A DNA stretch of 64,000 nucleotides, taken from contig DASYCE010000008.1 of assembly GCA_036500345.1 (NCBI GenBank), positions 62,001 to 126,000 of the forward strand, read 5' to 3'. This document shows positions 51,799-60,354 of this stretch, piece after piece (position 1 is the stretch's first letter; every line of letters begins with the position of its first letter). The position numbers and the translations under genes were made by a program. The notes beneath the pieces are model-generated. The model was not told the DNA's origin, searched no databases, and saw nothing but the letters and a program-made list of their open reading frames with translations. This DNA comes from Gemmatimonadales bacterium. Its GTDB lineage: Bacteria; Gemmatimonadota; Gemmatimonadetes; Gemmatimonadales; GWC2-71-9.

Positions 51799-52574
51799 AG
51801 GGATCAACGGGAGGTGGATCTGCCTCGGCCGAACTCTGGCGCCGGTATCGCGAGACCGGCGATCCGGAGGCGCGGGCAGAACTCCTCTCGCAGTATCAGG
51901 GATTGGTGCACCATACCGTCCGCCAGATCGCCTCGCGCGTCGGCGACGCCGTCGAATTCGATGATCTCCTCGGCGCCGGTGCCCTCGGCCTCGTCCGCGC
52001 GTTCGAGGCGTTCGATTCGTCGCGCGGCACGCAGTTCACCACCTACGCCACGCAGCGGATTCGCGGCGCCGTCCTCGACGAACTTCGCGCCGCCGACTGG
52101 CGCCCGCGCACCGCTCGCGAGCAGGGGCGTCAGGTGCAGCAGGCGGAAGAATCACTCGCGCGCCAGTTCGGTCGTCATCCCACGCCCGCCGAGGTCGCCG
52201 CACAGCTTCAGGTCGACATCGGCACCTACTGGGAGTGGAAGGATCTGTCGCGCGGCGCAACGATCGTCCCGCTCGAAGGGAGCGCGCCGAGCCAGGAGCC
52301 CGGTGGCGTCACGCTGGCCGAACGGATCGCCGATCACTCACGCCCCGGCGCCGATCTGCAGATGGAGGGGCAACAGCTCCGTGTCCTCCTGCGCGATGCG
52401 ATCAAGACCCTTCCCGAACAGCAGCGCGTCGTCCTCGCGCTCTGCTACGACGAAGAACTCAATCTTCGGCAGATCGCCCAGGTCCTTCACGTCACCGAAT
52501 CGCGGGTATCGCAGGTGCGAACCGCCGCGATCCGGAACCTTCGCGCCCGCCTCGCCGAGGAGATCGCCGCATGA
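51795..52574 (+). CDS. fliA: Flagellar sigma factor FliA (sigma-28)
   Basis: A 259-residue sigma factor. Region 2 contains EFDDLLGAGALGLVRAFEAF and TQFTTYATQRIRGAVLDELR (near 56-100); region 3 starts near ARQFGRHPTPAEVAAQL; region 4 has LPEQQRVVLALCYDEELNLR then QIAQVLHVTESRVSQVRTAA. It recognises the GCCGATAA -10 sites found before fliC, flgL, flgM and motA. It starts at GTG 51795, overlapping flhG by four bases, so it is placed in a sigma-54-driven operon. Confidence 0.95.
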   Translation: MKGSTGGGSASAELWRRYRETGDPEARAELLSQYQGLVHHTVRQIASRVGDAVEFDDLLGAGALGLVRAFEAFDSSRGTQFTTYATQRIRGAVLDELRAADWRPRTAREQGRQVQQAEESLARQFGRHPTPAEVAAQLQVDIGTYWEWKDLSRGATIVPLEGSAPSQEPGGVTLAERIADHSRPGADLQMEGQQLRVLLRDAIKTLPEQQRVVLALCYDEELNLRQIAQVLHVTESRVSQVRTAAIRNLRARLAEEIAA

Positions 52575-53095
52575 ATCGCCGGATCTGGATCGTACTCCTC
52601 GTCGTGGTGACGCTCCTCGCCGTGACGCCGCATCTGCCGCAATGGAGCACCGCGATATCGCTGGCGCTGCATCACACCAACAGCGCGGATGTCGCCACCG
52701 CTTGGCACACATTCGTTGCACGGACCGAAGACCAGGTCGCGGCGAATCCGTGGCTGATCCCGGCCGGCGCCGCGGTACCGGTCGGTCTCCTCTTCGTCAT
52801 CCTTGCCGTGCGCGCCGTGCGCCGTCGCGGCGCTGAGCGCGTCGGGCGCACCGACCGCGCAGAGGCGATCACGGAACCGGCGTTCGAACTCCCGGTGAAG
52901 GAGCTGGCGCGACCCGCGGCCTCAGAGCGTCCACAGTCGGCTCCGATCGAGCCAGCGCGCGAGCCTCGCCGGCAGCGCGTCGGACGGCGTGCCACGGTCC
53001 ACCGCCTCAACGCCAGCGGGCAATCGGTCGCCGAGATCGCCCGCGTCACGCGGGTCGGACAGGACGCCGTCCGCTTCCTCGTCCGGGCCACCTGA
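52571..53095 (+). CDS. SwrB-like two-helix membrane protein after fliA
   Basis: A 174-residue protein. Membrane helices lie at about residues 5-20 (IWIVLLVVVTLLAV) and 58-80 (IPAGAAVPVGLLFVILAVRA). Between them is a short periplasmic loop. The C-terminal part is basic and polar, ending in a helix-turn-helix-like element (VHRLNASGQSVAEIARVTRV, near 143). This matches the small C-terminal domain of SwrB and relatives, which follow sigD (the fliA equivalent) in Bacillus. SwrB activates assembly of the C ring and export gate. Similarity is by layout, not proven homology. Confidence 0.55.
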   Translation: MNRRIWIVLLVVVTLLAVTPHLPQWSTAISLALHHTNSADVATAWHTFVARTEDQVAANPWLIPAGAAVPVGLLFVILAVRAVRRRGAERVGRTDRAEAITEPAFELPVKELARPAASERPQSAPIEPAREPRRQRVGRRATVHRLNASGQSVAEIARVTRVGQDAVRFLVRAT

Positions 53096-53202
53096 CCGGA
53101 TGACAGGCATGAATTGCCGGTCGGAGTTGCCGGAGCGAATCGCGCGGATTCTGGTGCCGTGTCAACATGTTGCGATACAACGAGTTGACTGTCGGCTCCC
53201 GA

Positions 53203-53218
53203 CGGCACACCGCTTGCC
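53203..53218 (+). promoter_or_regulatory. Sigma-54 promoter of the flgF operon
   Basis: CGGCACACCGCTTGCC: GG (53204-53205), ten bases, GC (53216-53217); closest of the three to the consensus TGGCAC-N5-TTGC. The predicted start is about 53229. The flgF ATG at 53249 has a GGGAGAGGGAGG ribosome site. Confidence 0.8.
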
Positions 53219-53248
53219 TTTTCGCACGGGGAGAGGGAGGGCGAACTC

Positions 53249-53938
53249 ATGACACTGCCGGCGATCGTCAACACGGCGCGTGCGCTGTCGTATTACACGA
53301 CCCTGCAGGACATCACCGCGAACAACCTCGCCAACGCCACCAGCGATGGCTTCAAGGGCGACATGGTCACCGCCCATTCGCTGGCGGGACAATCGCATCC
53401 GGTGCCGGTCCAGAGCGTCGACCTCAGCCAGGGAACCCTGCGCGACACCGGGCGTCCCCTCGACGTCGCACTTCAGGGTCACGGATTCACCGTGATCCAG
53501 ACGCCGAACGGTGAGCGCCTCACCCGCGGCGGAGCGTACACGCTCAATCCGCAGGGAACCCTCGTCGATGCGCACGGTGACCCGGTCCTCGGCACTGGCG
53601 GGCCGATCTCGATCACCGGGAACAAGGTCGACATCAAGCCCGACGGGACGATCGTCGTCGACGGGGCGGTCGCCGGAAAACTCCGCCTCGAGACCGTCGC
53701 CGATCCATCGACCCTAGTGAAGGAAGGTGCCGGCCGCTTTATCGCCAACGGTCCCACCACCGATGCCACCGACGTCGGAGTCCATCAGGGAACTCTCGAG
53801 GACAGCAACGTCAACTCGCTCCTCGGTTCTGTCGATCTGGTCATGATCCAGCGCGCCTACGCATCCGGTGTCGACGCCCTGCACACGATGGACGGTGTCC
53901 TCGGCGGGGTCATTGAACTCGGTCGTCCTCCTCAATAA
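53249..53938 (+). CDS. flgF: Flagellar rod protein FlgF
   Basis: A 229-residue rod protein. LQDITANNLANATSDGFKGD near residue 16 is the rod signature, LDVALQGHGFTVIQTPNGER near 71 the FlgE/F/G core, and VMIQRAYASGVDALHTMDGV the C-terminal helix. It is a little shorter than FlgG, and lies before flgG as in most genomes, which supports FlgF over FlgG. Confidence 0.9.
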   Translation: MTLPAIVNTARALSYYTTLQDITANNLANATSDGFKGDMVTAHSLAGQSHPVPVQSVDLSQGTLRDTGRPLDVALQGHGFTVIQTPNGERLTRGGAYTLNPQGTLVDAHGDPVLGTGGPISITGNKVDIKPDGTIVVDGAVAGKLRLETVADPSTLVKEGAGRFIANGPTTDATDVGVHQGTLEDSNVNSLLGSVDLVMIQRAYASGVDALHTMDGVLGGVIELGRPPQ

Positions 53939-53956
53939 CACCACTCCGGAGCCACC

Positions 53957-54739
53957 ATGGATCCAGGACTGCGCACCTCGGCGAGCGGCATGATCGCCCA
54001 GCAGAAGATGGTCGACGTCATCGCCAACAACCTCGCCAACGTCAACACGACCGGCTTCAAGCGGAGCCGTGCCTCGTTCGAGGACGTCCTCTACGAGACG
54101 GTGCAGGGACCGCAGAGCAACGGGGACGCGACGATCGCGCCGATGCAGGTCGGTCACGGTGTCCGCCTCAACGCGGTCACGCGGATCGACGCGCAAGGCG
54201 GCCCGCAGGTCACCGAGCGGCCGCTCGACGTCGCGATCGACGGCGAAGGGTATTTCCAGGTGCAGATGCCCGATGGCAGCACCGCGTATACCCGCGACGG
54301 TTCGTTCTCGCTCTCGGAGAATGGTCAGATCGTCACCAGCGACGGCAACGCGCTGCTACCCAACATCGTGATCCCACCTGACTCGACCGCGATCACCATC
54401 GGCAACGACGGCACGGTGTCGGTTACCGGTGGCAAGAGCAACGACAGCACCCAGGTCGGCAAGATCGAGCTGGCGCGCTTCGCCAACCCGACTGGTCTCC
54501 TTGCGATGGGCGGCAATCTCTACGACGAAACCGTCGCGTCGGGGCCGCCGTCGATTGGGCAGCCGCAGATCGACGGCTTCGGCCGATTGCTGCAGGGGAA
54601 TCTCGAATCGAGCAACGTCGAAGTGGTGCAGGAGATGACCGACATGATCGCGGCGCAGCGCGCCTACGAGATCAACGCCAAGGCCATCAGCACCGCCGAG
54701 AGCATGATGAAGTCGATCGATGATCTGCTGCAGTACTAG
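53957..54739 (+). CDS. flgG: Distal rod protein FlgG
   Basis: A 260-residue protein, the usual length. QQKMVDVIANNLANVNTTGF lies near residue 16, followed by RPLDVAIDGEGYFQVQMPDG near 89 and the C-terminal VVQEMTDMIAAQRAYEINAK. The FlgG-specific segment FKRSRASFEDVLYE near 35 is present. It forms the distal rod and passes through the P and L rings. Its end overlaps flgA by 20 bases. Confidence 0.95.
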   Translation: MDPGLRTSASGMIAQQKMVDVIANNLANVNTTGFKRSRASFEDVLYETVQGPQSNGDATIAPMQVGHGVRLNAVTRIDAQGGPQVTERPLDVAIDGEGYFQVQMPDGSTAYTRDGSFSLSENGQIVTSDGNALLPNIVIPPDSTAITIGNDGTVSVTGGKSNDSTQVGKIELARFANPTGLLAMGGNLYDETVASGPPSIGQPQIDGFGRLLQGNLESSNVEVVQEMTDMIAAQRAYEINAKAISTAESMMKSIDDLLQY

Positions 54740-55391
54740 TCTGTTGTTCGCCTTCGCGATGTCGGCATCGCCGGTTCGCGCCGACACCGCGCCCGCGGCG
54801 CTCGCGTCGCGGGTCCGCGCCGCTGTTGCCGAGCGGTGGCACGTCGACTCGTCGCGACTGCAATTGCAGTGGGATCATCTCCCCGCGGCGTCGGATTCCG
54901 TCTTCGATGCCGCGGTGCGGATCACCGGCCAGGGGAACGATGGCTGGCTCGTCGCCGTCCTCGAGCCGGCGCACGGGATGGCGCGCGCCGTCCGCTTTCG
55001 CGCCGGAATCCTCCGTTCGCTCGCCGTCGCCGCGCGCCCGCTGCGCGCCGGGCAGACCCTCGGCGCCAGCGATCTCGCCATGCACGACGAAGTCGTCTGG
55101 TCGATGAATCTGGCCGCTGACGCCACTCCGGCAGCCGGGTGGGAAGTGCGCCGCGATGTGCCGACGGGCACCGTACTGACCAATGCCATGGTCGCCGCCC
55201 CGCGCGTCATCGCCGCCGGTGACGCTGTCGTCTTCTCGTGGGTGTCGAGCGGAGTGCGGATCGAGCGTGAAGCGCGCGCCGAGACTGCCGCTCGCGTTGG
55301 CGAAACGGTGCAGGGACGGGCCAACGGCGTCCGCCTCACCGGCACCGCGACCGGCCCCGGCACCGCTCGCCTCACGGAGGTGGTGCGATGA
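54720..55391 (+). CDS. flgA: P-ring assembly chaperone FlgA
   Basis: A 223-residue periplasmic chaperone for FlgI. The start at ATG 54720 lies inside flgG and gives a signal sequence ending near residue 21. The C-terminal SAF-like domain (ARPLRAGQTLGASDLAMHDE near 105, then RRDVPTGTVLTNAM near 142) and final beta hairpin (VGETVQGRANGVRLTGTAT) identify it. It overlaps flgH by four bases. Confidence 0.87.
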   Translation: MICCSTSLLFAFAMSASPVRADTAPAALASRVRAAVAERWHVDSSRLQLQWDHLPAASDSVFDAAVRITGQGNDGWLVAVLEPAHGMARAVRFRAGILRSLAVAARPLRAGQTLGASDLAMHDEVVWSMNLAADATPAAGWEVRRDVPTGTVLTNAMVAAPRVIAAGDAVVFSWVSSGVRIEREARAETAARVGETVQGRANGVRLTGTATGPGTARLTEVVR

Positions 55392-55996
55392 AAGCATTCG
55401 TGCTTGCAGCAGCGATCATCTTCCTCCCCGCGGCGACGCTCGCGGCACAGAAGAAGAACGCGCCGCCGCCCAAGGACACCGCCGTTCAGGCGCCGCCGGT
55501 GCCGCAAGGCCGGCTCTCTTGGACCTCCGATCGCCGTCCGCTGCGCGTCGGTGACCTTCTCACCATCGTCGTCGACGAACAGACCGCGGCCTCCGAGAGC
55601 AGCACCTCGACCGCGCACGCCAGCCGCGCCCAGAACGGCACCCTCAACACCGAGATCGCGCCCGAGAAGCTCCGCTCCCTCGGCATCGGTTATGACGCGT
55701 CGTCCGACGCCGGCAGCGCCGCCGGACGCCAGGGAGATCTCACTGCCGTTCTCTCGGTGCGGATCGTCGCGATCGAACCCGGTGGCATCGCCAAGGTGAG
55801 CGGGCAGAAGGTCGTCAACGTCGATGGTCGCAAGCAGGAAGTGAAGCTCGTCGGAACTGTGCGCGCCGAAGATGTCGCCGCCGACAACACGATCCTCTCC
55901 AACCGTGTCGCCGACGCGTTGATCTCCTATCAGGGGAAGAAGCTCGGACCGACCACGGGGATCCTCGGCAAGATCCTGGCGATCCTCTGGCCATGA
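55388..55996 (+). CDS. flgH: L-ring protein FlgH without lipobox cysteine
   Basis: A 202-residue protein forming the outer-membrane L ring. FlgH core segments SLWTSDRRPLRVGDLL-like (SWTSDRRPLRVGDLLTIVVD near 44), GDLTAVLSVRIVAIEPGG near 116 and NTILSNRVADALISYQGK near 172 are clear. FlgH is normally a lipoprotein, but this protein contains no cysteine at all; the signal sequence ends TLAAQ, a type I site. How the ring is then anchored is unclear. The gene lies between flgA and flgI. Confidence 0.93.
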   Translation: MKAFVLAAAIIFLPAATLAAQKKNAPPPKDTAVQAPPVPQGRLSWTSDRRPLRVGDLLTIVVDEQTAASESSTSTAHASRAQNGTLNTEIAPEKLRSLGIGYDASSDAGSAAGRQGDLTAVLSVRIVAIEPGGIAKVSGQKVVNVDGRKQEVKLVGTVRAEDVAADNTILSNRVADALISYQGKKLGPTTGILGKILAILWP

Positions 55997-57045
55997 TCAA
56001 CCTCCCAGTTCTTCGCCGCGGCATGACGCTGACTCTCGTTGCGATCGCATCGGTCACGATGTGCGCATCGGCACAGGTCCGCGTCGCCGACCTCACTACT
56101 CACGGCGGCGACGTCCCGGTGCGTCTCGTCGGCTACGGCCTCGTCGTCGGTCTCGATGGCAGCGGCGATCGCTCGTTCGGCAGTTCGTCGGGCGCGGTGC
56201 ATACCGTTCGTTCGGTCACCAACCTCCTCCGTCGCTTCAACATCGAAGTCCCTGGCGATCGCCTGCGGCTGCGCAACGTCGCCGCCGTCCTGGTGACCGC
56301 CGAGGTCTCGCCGTATCTGCGGCCCGGTGGGCACTTCGAGATCCAGGTCGCCTCGATCGGCGATGCGACGTCGCTTCGCGGCGGCGTCCTCTGGATCACC
56401 CCGCTGGTGACTTCGCCCGATCTGCCGCCTGTTGCCTCGGCGCAGGGTCCCCTTCCGCTCGTCGAAGACGACGATCATCACTGGGGGAACCGCGGATCGG
56501 CGAGCGGTCGCGTGGCGCAGGGCGGCGTCCTCGAGACGGCGCTTCCCGCGCTCCCGCCGCAGACAGAAACGATCCTCGCCCTGCGTGATCCCGACCTGAT
56601 GACCGCATCGCGCATCGCCGCGGCGATCAACAAGGCGCGCGGCGATTCAACAGCGAAGGTCGAAGATGCCGGAGCGGTGGCGCTCAAGCTCCCCGCCAAT
56701 GCAACCGATAGTCCGCTGACCTTTCTGGCGGCACTCGATACGCTGCCAGTCACCGTACCAGCACCGGCCCGGATCGTGATCGACGCACACAACGGGATGG
56801 TCGTCGCCGGCGGCGACATGCACGTCGGCACCGCGGTCGTTTCGCTCCGGGGGATCACCGTGCGCGTCGGCGGCGACTCCACCGCGAAGCCCGTTCCCGG
56901 CGTCGTCGCAGTGAGCAGTGGCGCATCGGTCCGCGATATCGCCGTCGGCCTGCAGGCGCTTGGCGCGGTGCCATCTGAGGTCGCCGCGGTCTTCGACGGC
57001 TTGCGCGCCGCCGGCGCGATCGCCGCATCGGTCGTCGTCCGGTGA
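55993..57045 (+). CDS. flgI: P-ring protein FlgI
   Basis: A 350-residue periplasmic protein. The signal sequence ends near residue 27 (CASAQ). VRVADLTTHGGDVPVRLVGY and GLVVGLDGSGDRSFGSSSGA (about 29-67), then VSPYLRPGGHFEIQVASIGD near 103 and VVAVSSGASVRDIAVGLQAL near 310, are standard. Together with FlgH it forms the bushing around the rod, which shows a diderm envelope with peptidoglycan. Confidence 0.96.
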   Translation: MINLPVLRRGMTLTLVAIASVTMCASAQVRVADLTTHGGDVPVRLVGYGLVVGLDGSGDRSFGSSSGAVHTVRSVTNLLRRFNIEVPGDRLRLRNVAAVLVTAEVSPYLRPGGHFEIQVASIGDATSLRGGVLWITPLVTSPDLPPVASAQGPLPLVEDDDHHWGNRGSASGRVAQGGVLETALPALPPQTETILALRDPDLMTASRIAAAINKARGDSTAKVEDAGAVALKLPANATDSPLTFLAALDTLPVTVPAPARIVIDAHNGMVVAGGDMHVGTAVVSLRGITVRVGGDSTAKPVPGVVAVSSGASVRDIAVGLQALGAVPSEVAAVFDGLRAAGAIAASVVVR

Positions 57046-57452
57046 CCGCACCGGTTGGCGGGATCCCGCTCAACGCCGTGGCTCATGCGCAGTCGCCCCA
57101 GGCGAAGCTGCAGGAAGCGGCCCATCAGCTTGAGTCGGTCTTCTACGGCCAGCTCTTCCAGGCGATGCGGCAGACGATTCCCGAAGGTTCGCTGATCCCG
57201 CGTGACAGCGGCGAACAGATGTTCACCTCGATGCTCGACGACCAGGTCGCCCGCGCCGCGAGCCAGCAGACCGAGCGCGGCCTCGCCACCGCGATCTATC
57301 ACGAACTGGCGCGCTCACTTCCTGCCGCTCCGGCGCAGACCACGAACTCCGCAACGTCGCCCGCATCCACGCTGAAGCCGCTCGTCGACAGCACCCAATC
57401 CACTGGCATTCCACTCGGACAGACGCCGATCCCGATCAAGCCGAATGACTGA
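57042..57452 (+). CDS. flgJ: FlgJ-like rod-binding protein, N-terminal domain only
   Basis: A 136-residue protein from GTG 57042. KLQEAAHQLESVFYGQLFQA and AMRQTIPEG, then FTSMLDDQVARAASQQTERG, are the rod-binding (Rod-binding protein family) domain. The muramidase domain found in gamma-proteobacterial FlgJ is absent; the last 40 residues are a Thr/Ser/Pro-rich tail. This short form is common outside gamma-proteobacteria, and another enzyme must open the peptidoglycan. Confidence 0.88.
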   Translation: MTAPVGGIPLNAVAHAQSPQAKLQEAAHQLESVFYGQLFQAMRQTIPEGSLIPRDSGEQMFTSMLDDQVARAASQQTERGLATAIYHELARSLPAAPAQTTNSATSPASTLKPLVDSTQSTGIPLGQTPIPIKPND

Positions 57453-57972
57453 TACCGCCGTCACCGAACGCGCTCCCGTCGCCGTTACTGGCATCGCGAC
57501 CGATGCCACTGCGATCCTCGCCGCAATGCGCACCGAAGTCGCCCTCCTCGGCGAGCTCTGCGGTGCACTCGCCACCCAGCGCGACGGGATCGCCAGGGAT
57601 GACGCCCCGCAGATCGAGGCGGCAACGCACCGCGTCTCGCGTGCGGTGCTCACCCTCGACGAAGCGCGCCGTCGTCGCGAGCAACTGACGCAACTCTTCA
57701 GCGGCGGCGACATGGTCCCGCTCGAACGCCTCGAAGAGGAATCCGGTTCGCCGATCCCCGGACTCGCCGCAATGCGCAGTTCGCTCCGCGGCGCGGCACA
57801 GGCCACCGTCCGCGATCTCGCCCTGAACCAGGCAATCCTGCGCGGCGCCCTGCGCGCCGGCGACGCGTATCTCCAGGCACTCTTCGCGTCGGTCGCCGAC
57901 ACAATCCCCGCCTACACTCCCGCTCAGCATCCACGCGCCCCCGCCGGCGTCGTGGTGAACCGGAGGGCGTAA
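57445..57972 (+). CDS. flgN: FlgN-like export chaperone for FlgK/FlgL
   Basis: A 175-residue helical protein. The N-terminal part ILAAMRTEVALLGELCGALA, then LTLDEARRRREQLTQLF, has the FlgN pattern and the gene directly precedes flgK. FlgN delivers the junction proteins FlgK and FlgL to FlhA. Sequence conservation in this family is weak, so the call rests on fold and position. It overlaps flgJ by eight bases. Confidence 0.75.
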   Translation: MTDTAVTERAPVAVTGIATDATAILAAMRTEVALLGELCGALATQRDGIARDDAPQIEAATHRVSRAVLTLDEARRRREQLTQLFSGGDMVPLERLEEESGSPIPGLAAMRSSLRGAAQATVRDLALNQAILRGALRAGDAYLQALFASVADTIPAYTPAQHPRAPAGVVVNRRA

Positions 57973-59342
57973 TGGCCGGTCTCTCCGATCTGCTCTCGAT
58001 TGCCACCAGCGCGATGCAGACCCAGCAGCGCGCCCTCAACGTCACCGGCAACAACATCGCCAATACGTCGACGCCGGGATACACCCGCGAATCGCTCAAC
58101 ATCACCGAGGCGGTTCCCCTGCGCACGCCGGAGGGACTGGTCGGTCGCGGCGTCACCGACACCGGCGTCATCGCGCAGCGCGACACCTTCCTCGACGCCG
58201 CGTACCGGACCCAGCAGGGGATCTTCTCGCAGGCCGATTCGCTCAACACTCTGGTCACCCAGGTCCAGACCCTCTTCAATGAGCCGTCGGATCAGGGAAT
58301 CGGTGCCACCCTCGACTCGTTCCTCGGCGCGTGGGGCGATCTCGCCAACGATCCGCAGAGCGGTGCCGCGCGCGTCGTCGTGCAGCAAGACGCGGTGCAG
58401 CTCACCCAGCAGTTTCATCAGCTCGATCAGGGGCTCGACCAGGTCTCGCAGAGCGCCAGCGATCAGTTCAAGAGCGACGTCGGCCAGATCAACTCGATCT
58501 CCTCGCAGATCGCCGAGCTCAACAAGCAGATCGTGGCGTTCGGTGGCCAGAACGATCAGGCGGCGCCGCTCCAGGACAAGCGCGGCGTCCTCCTCGATCA
58601 GCTCGCTGGGATCGCCAACACTCGCGTCCTCGATCGCGCCGACGGCTCGGTCGGCGTGATCGTCGGTGACGACCTGGTTGTGGATGAAGGAGTCTCGCAG
58701 CAACTCGAGACCCGTACCAAATCCGATGGCACGCTCGGTGTCGGCGTCGTCGGCGACACGAAATTCGTCGAGATCGACTCCGGCTCACTCGCCGGATTCA
58801 GTGACGTGATCAACAAGTCGGTGGCACAGGTACGCACTTCCCTCGACACCCTCGTCGCGGCGATGGTGCAGACGATCAACTCCTTGCACGAATCGGGAAA
58901 GACCACCGCCAACACCACCGGCACCGACTTCTTCGATCCTGCCGGCCTCACTGCCGCGTCGGTCAACCTCGCCGCGCCGATCGCCGCCTCGGCGTCGAAC
59001 ATCGTCACCGGCGCCACCAGTGCTGACGGCGACAACTCCGTCGCCCTCCAGATCGCGGCCCTCCGCACCACCGGCGTCGCGGCACTCGGCGGCACCACCC
59101 TCGGCGACAACTACACCTCGATCGTCACCGGCGTCGGCACGATGGTCAGCACCGCCACGCAGCAGTCAGCGGCGGCGAAGGTGATCTCCGACGGATTGCA
59201 GGCGCAGCGGTCGTCCGAAACCGGCGTCTCCACCAACGACGAAATGATTGCCCTGATCACCCAGCAGCAGGCGTTCACCGCGGCCGCGCACATCGTCACC
59301 GTTGCCGACGATCTGATGCAGGAAGTGCTCAAGATGGTATGA
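57972..59342 (+). CDS. flgK: Hook-filament junction protein FlgK
   Basis: A 456-residue protein (hook-associated protein 1). [20 protein letters not shown] and [10 protein letters not shown] are the N-terminal signature (residues 16-45), with the D1 helix SVGQINSI-like [20 protein letters not shown] near 173. The C-terminal helix [20 protein letters not shown] matches. The start overlaps flgN by one base (TAATG). csrA follows one base after the stop. Confidence 0.95.
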   Translation: MAGLSDLLSIATSAMQTQQRALNVTGNNIANTSTPGYTRESLNITEAVPLRTPEGLVGRGVTDTGVIAQRDTFLDAAYRTQQGIFSQADSLNTLVTQVQTLFNEPSDQGIGATLDSFLGAWGDLANDPQSGAARVVVQQDAVQLTQQFHQLDQGLDQVSQSASDQFKSDVGQINSISSQIAELNKQIVAFGGQNDQAAPLQDKRGVLLDQLAGIANTRVLDRADGSVGVIVGDDLVVDEGVSQQLETRTKSDGTLGVGVVGDTKFVEIDSGSLAGFSDVINKSVAQVRTSLDTLVAAMVQTINSLHESGKTTANTTGTDFFDPAGLTAASVNLAAPIAASASNIVTGATSADGDNSVALQIAALRTTGVAALGGTTLGDNYTSIVTGVGTMVSTATQQSAAAKVISDGLQAQRSSETGVSTNDEMIALITQQQAFTAAAHIVTVADDLMQEVLKMV

Positions 59343-59343
59343 C

Positions 59344-59598
59344 ATGCTCGTCCTGAACCGGAAGGTTGGCGAGGCGATCGTCGTCGACGGCGACATCCGG
59401 ATCGTGGTGATCTCGTCGGATCGTCGCGGCGTGCGCCTCGGGATCGAAGCGCCGCAGTCGACCAATATCCTGCGTGAGGAGTTGTTGAAGGAAGTTGAAG
59501 CGGAGAATCAGCGTGCCGGCGCCGGTGCCGCGGCGCTCGATTGGGTCGAGCGCCTGGCGCCGCTACCCGCTGCTCCGCCCGGAGCGGACCCGGTCTGA
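59344..59598 (+). CDS. csrA: Carbon storage regulator CsrA
   Basis: An 84-residue RNA-binding protein, longer than the usual 55-65 because of an Ala/Pro-rich C-terminal tail. The core [20 protein letters not shown] has Leu4 and Arg6, [20 protein letters not shown] keeps the second RNA-contact Arg (usual motif VHREE, here ILREE). It should bind GGA sites in fliC and possibly flgL leaders and be antagonised by FliW. Being last in the flgK operon ties it to late assembly. Its 3' end overlaps the convergent kinase gene by 36 bases. Confidence 0.93.
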   Translation: MLVLNRKVGEAIVVDGDIRIVVISSDRRGVRLGIEAPQSTNILREELLKEVEAENQRAGAGAAALDWVERLAPLPAAPPGADPV

Positions 59599-60354
59599 GG
59601 TCCAGCGCGGCAACGAGAAGGTAAAGCGCGCGCCGCGACCGGTGCGCGATTCAGTCCGAAGCTCCCCGCCATTTCGCTGCACCAGCTCCCGTGCCACCGT
59701 GAGGCCGATGCCGAGGTGGCCGCTCGCCGCACGCGTCGTGGCAAAGGCGTCGAAGAGATGACGCTTCACCCGCGGCGCGATGCCGGGACCGTCATCTTCG
59801 ACGGTGACATTGATCGACTGCGCCGTCCCCTCGATCTGGACGATCACCGCCGCCGCCTTCCGCCCCGTAACCGCTTCCGACGCATTCATCAGCAGCGCGA
59901 AGAGCACTTCCGCGATGTCGGTTGCATTCGCCTTCGCGGGTTGGAGATGCGGCTCGTGCTCGATCACGAATTGCGGGAGCGGACCCCAATGCCCGTGCAT
60001 CAGCGCCACGGCGTTCTCGGCGATCACCGACATGTTCACCGGTCCTGAACCGGCATCATCGGTGAACCGCTCCAGCTCGTTGATCTGCTCGGTGAGCGAA
60101 TGATCGGCGGTCGACATCGCCTGCACCACCTGCGACGGCAGCTCGCGAATCCGTCGCGAAGTGTCGTGCGCCAGCCCGACAACCTGGGCCACGCTGCGAA
60201 GGCGATCGGCCGCAGCACTCGCGATGATCTGCGCCATCCGCGCGCGATGCGCCGAATGCAGCACATCGAAGCGGGTCGACGCGGTGGTCTTTGACGTGGC
60301 GTAACGGGTCGGACGCTTGGGGCGGACTACAGACTTCCGGCGGGTACGCTTCAT
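59563..60354 (-). CDS. Sensor-type histidine kinase, soluble, divergent H box
   Basis: A 263-residue cytoplasmic protein. A basic N-terminus (residues 1-20) leads into a dimerisation helix with [12 protein letters not shown] near residue 60, where His-Asp would be the phosphoacceptor, but the rest differs from the usual H-E-x-R-N-P. The ATPase domain has the N box [12 protein letters not shown] near 155, DDGPGIAP near 189 and [20 protein letters not shown] near 207. No sensor or membrane domain is present, as in FlrB/FleS-type kinases, so it could phosphorylate the sigma-54 activator. It overlaps the downstream end of csrA. Confidence 0.75.
   Translation of the reverse strand: MKRTRRKSVVRPKRPTRYATSKTTASTRFDVLHSAHRARMAQIIASAAADRLRSVAQVVGLAHDTSRRIRELPSQVVQAMSTADHSLTEQINELERFTDDAGSGPVNMSVIAENAVALMHGHWGPLPQFVIEHEPHLQPAKANATDIAEVLFALLMNASEAVTGRKAAAVIVQIEGTAQSINVTVEDDGPGIAPRVKRHLFDAFATTRAASGHLGIGLTVARELVQRNGGELRTESRTGRGARFTFSLPRWTSDRVRSGRSSG

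Noticed and set aside
57042-57452. flgJ as a truncated pseudogene
   Set aside because: The rod-binding domain is complete and the single-domain form is common; flanking genes overlap it neatly.
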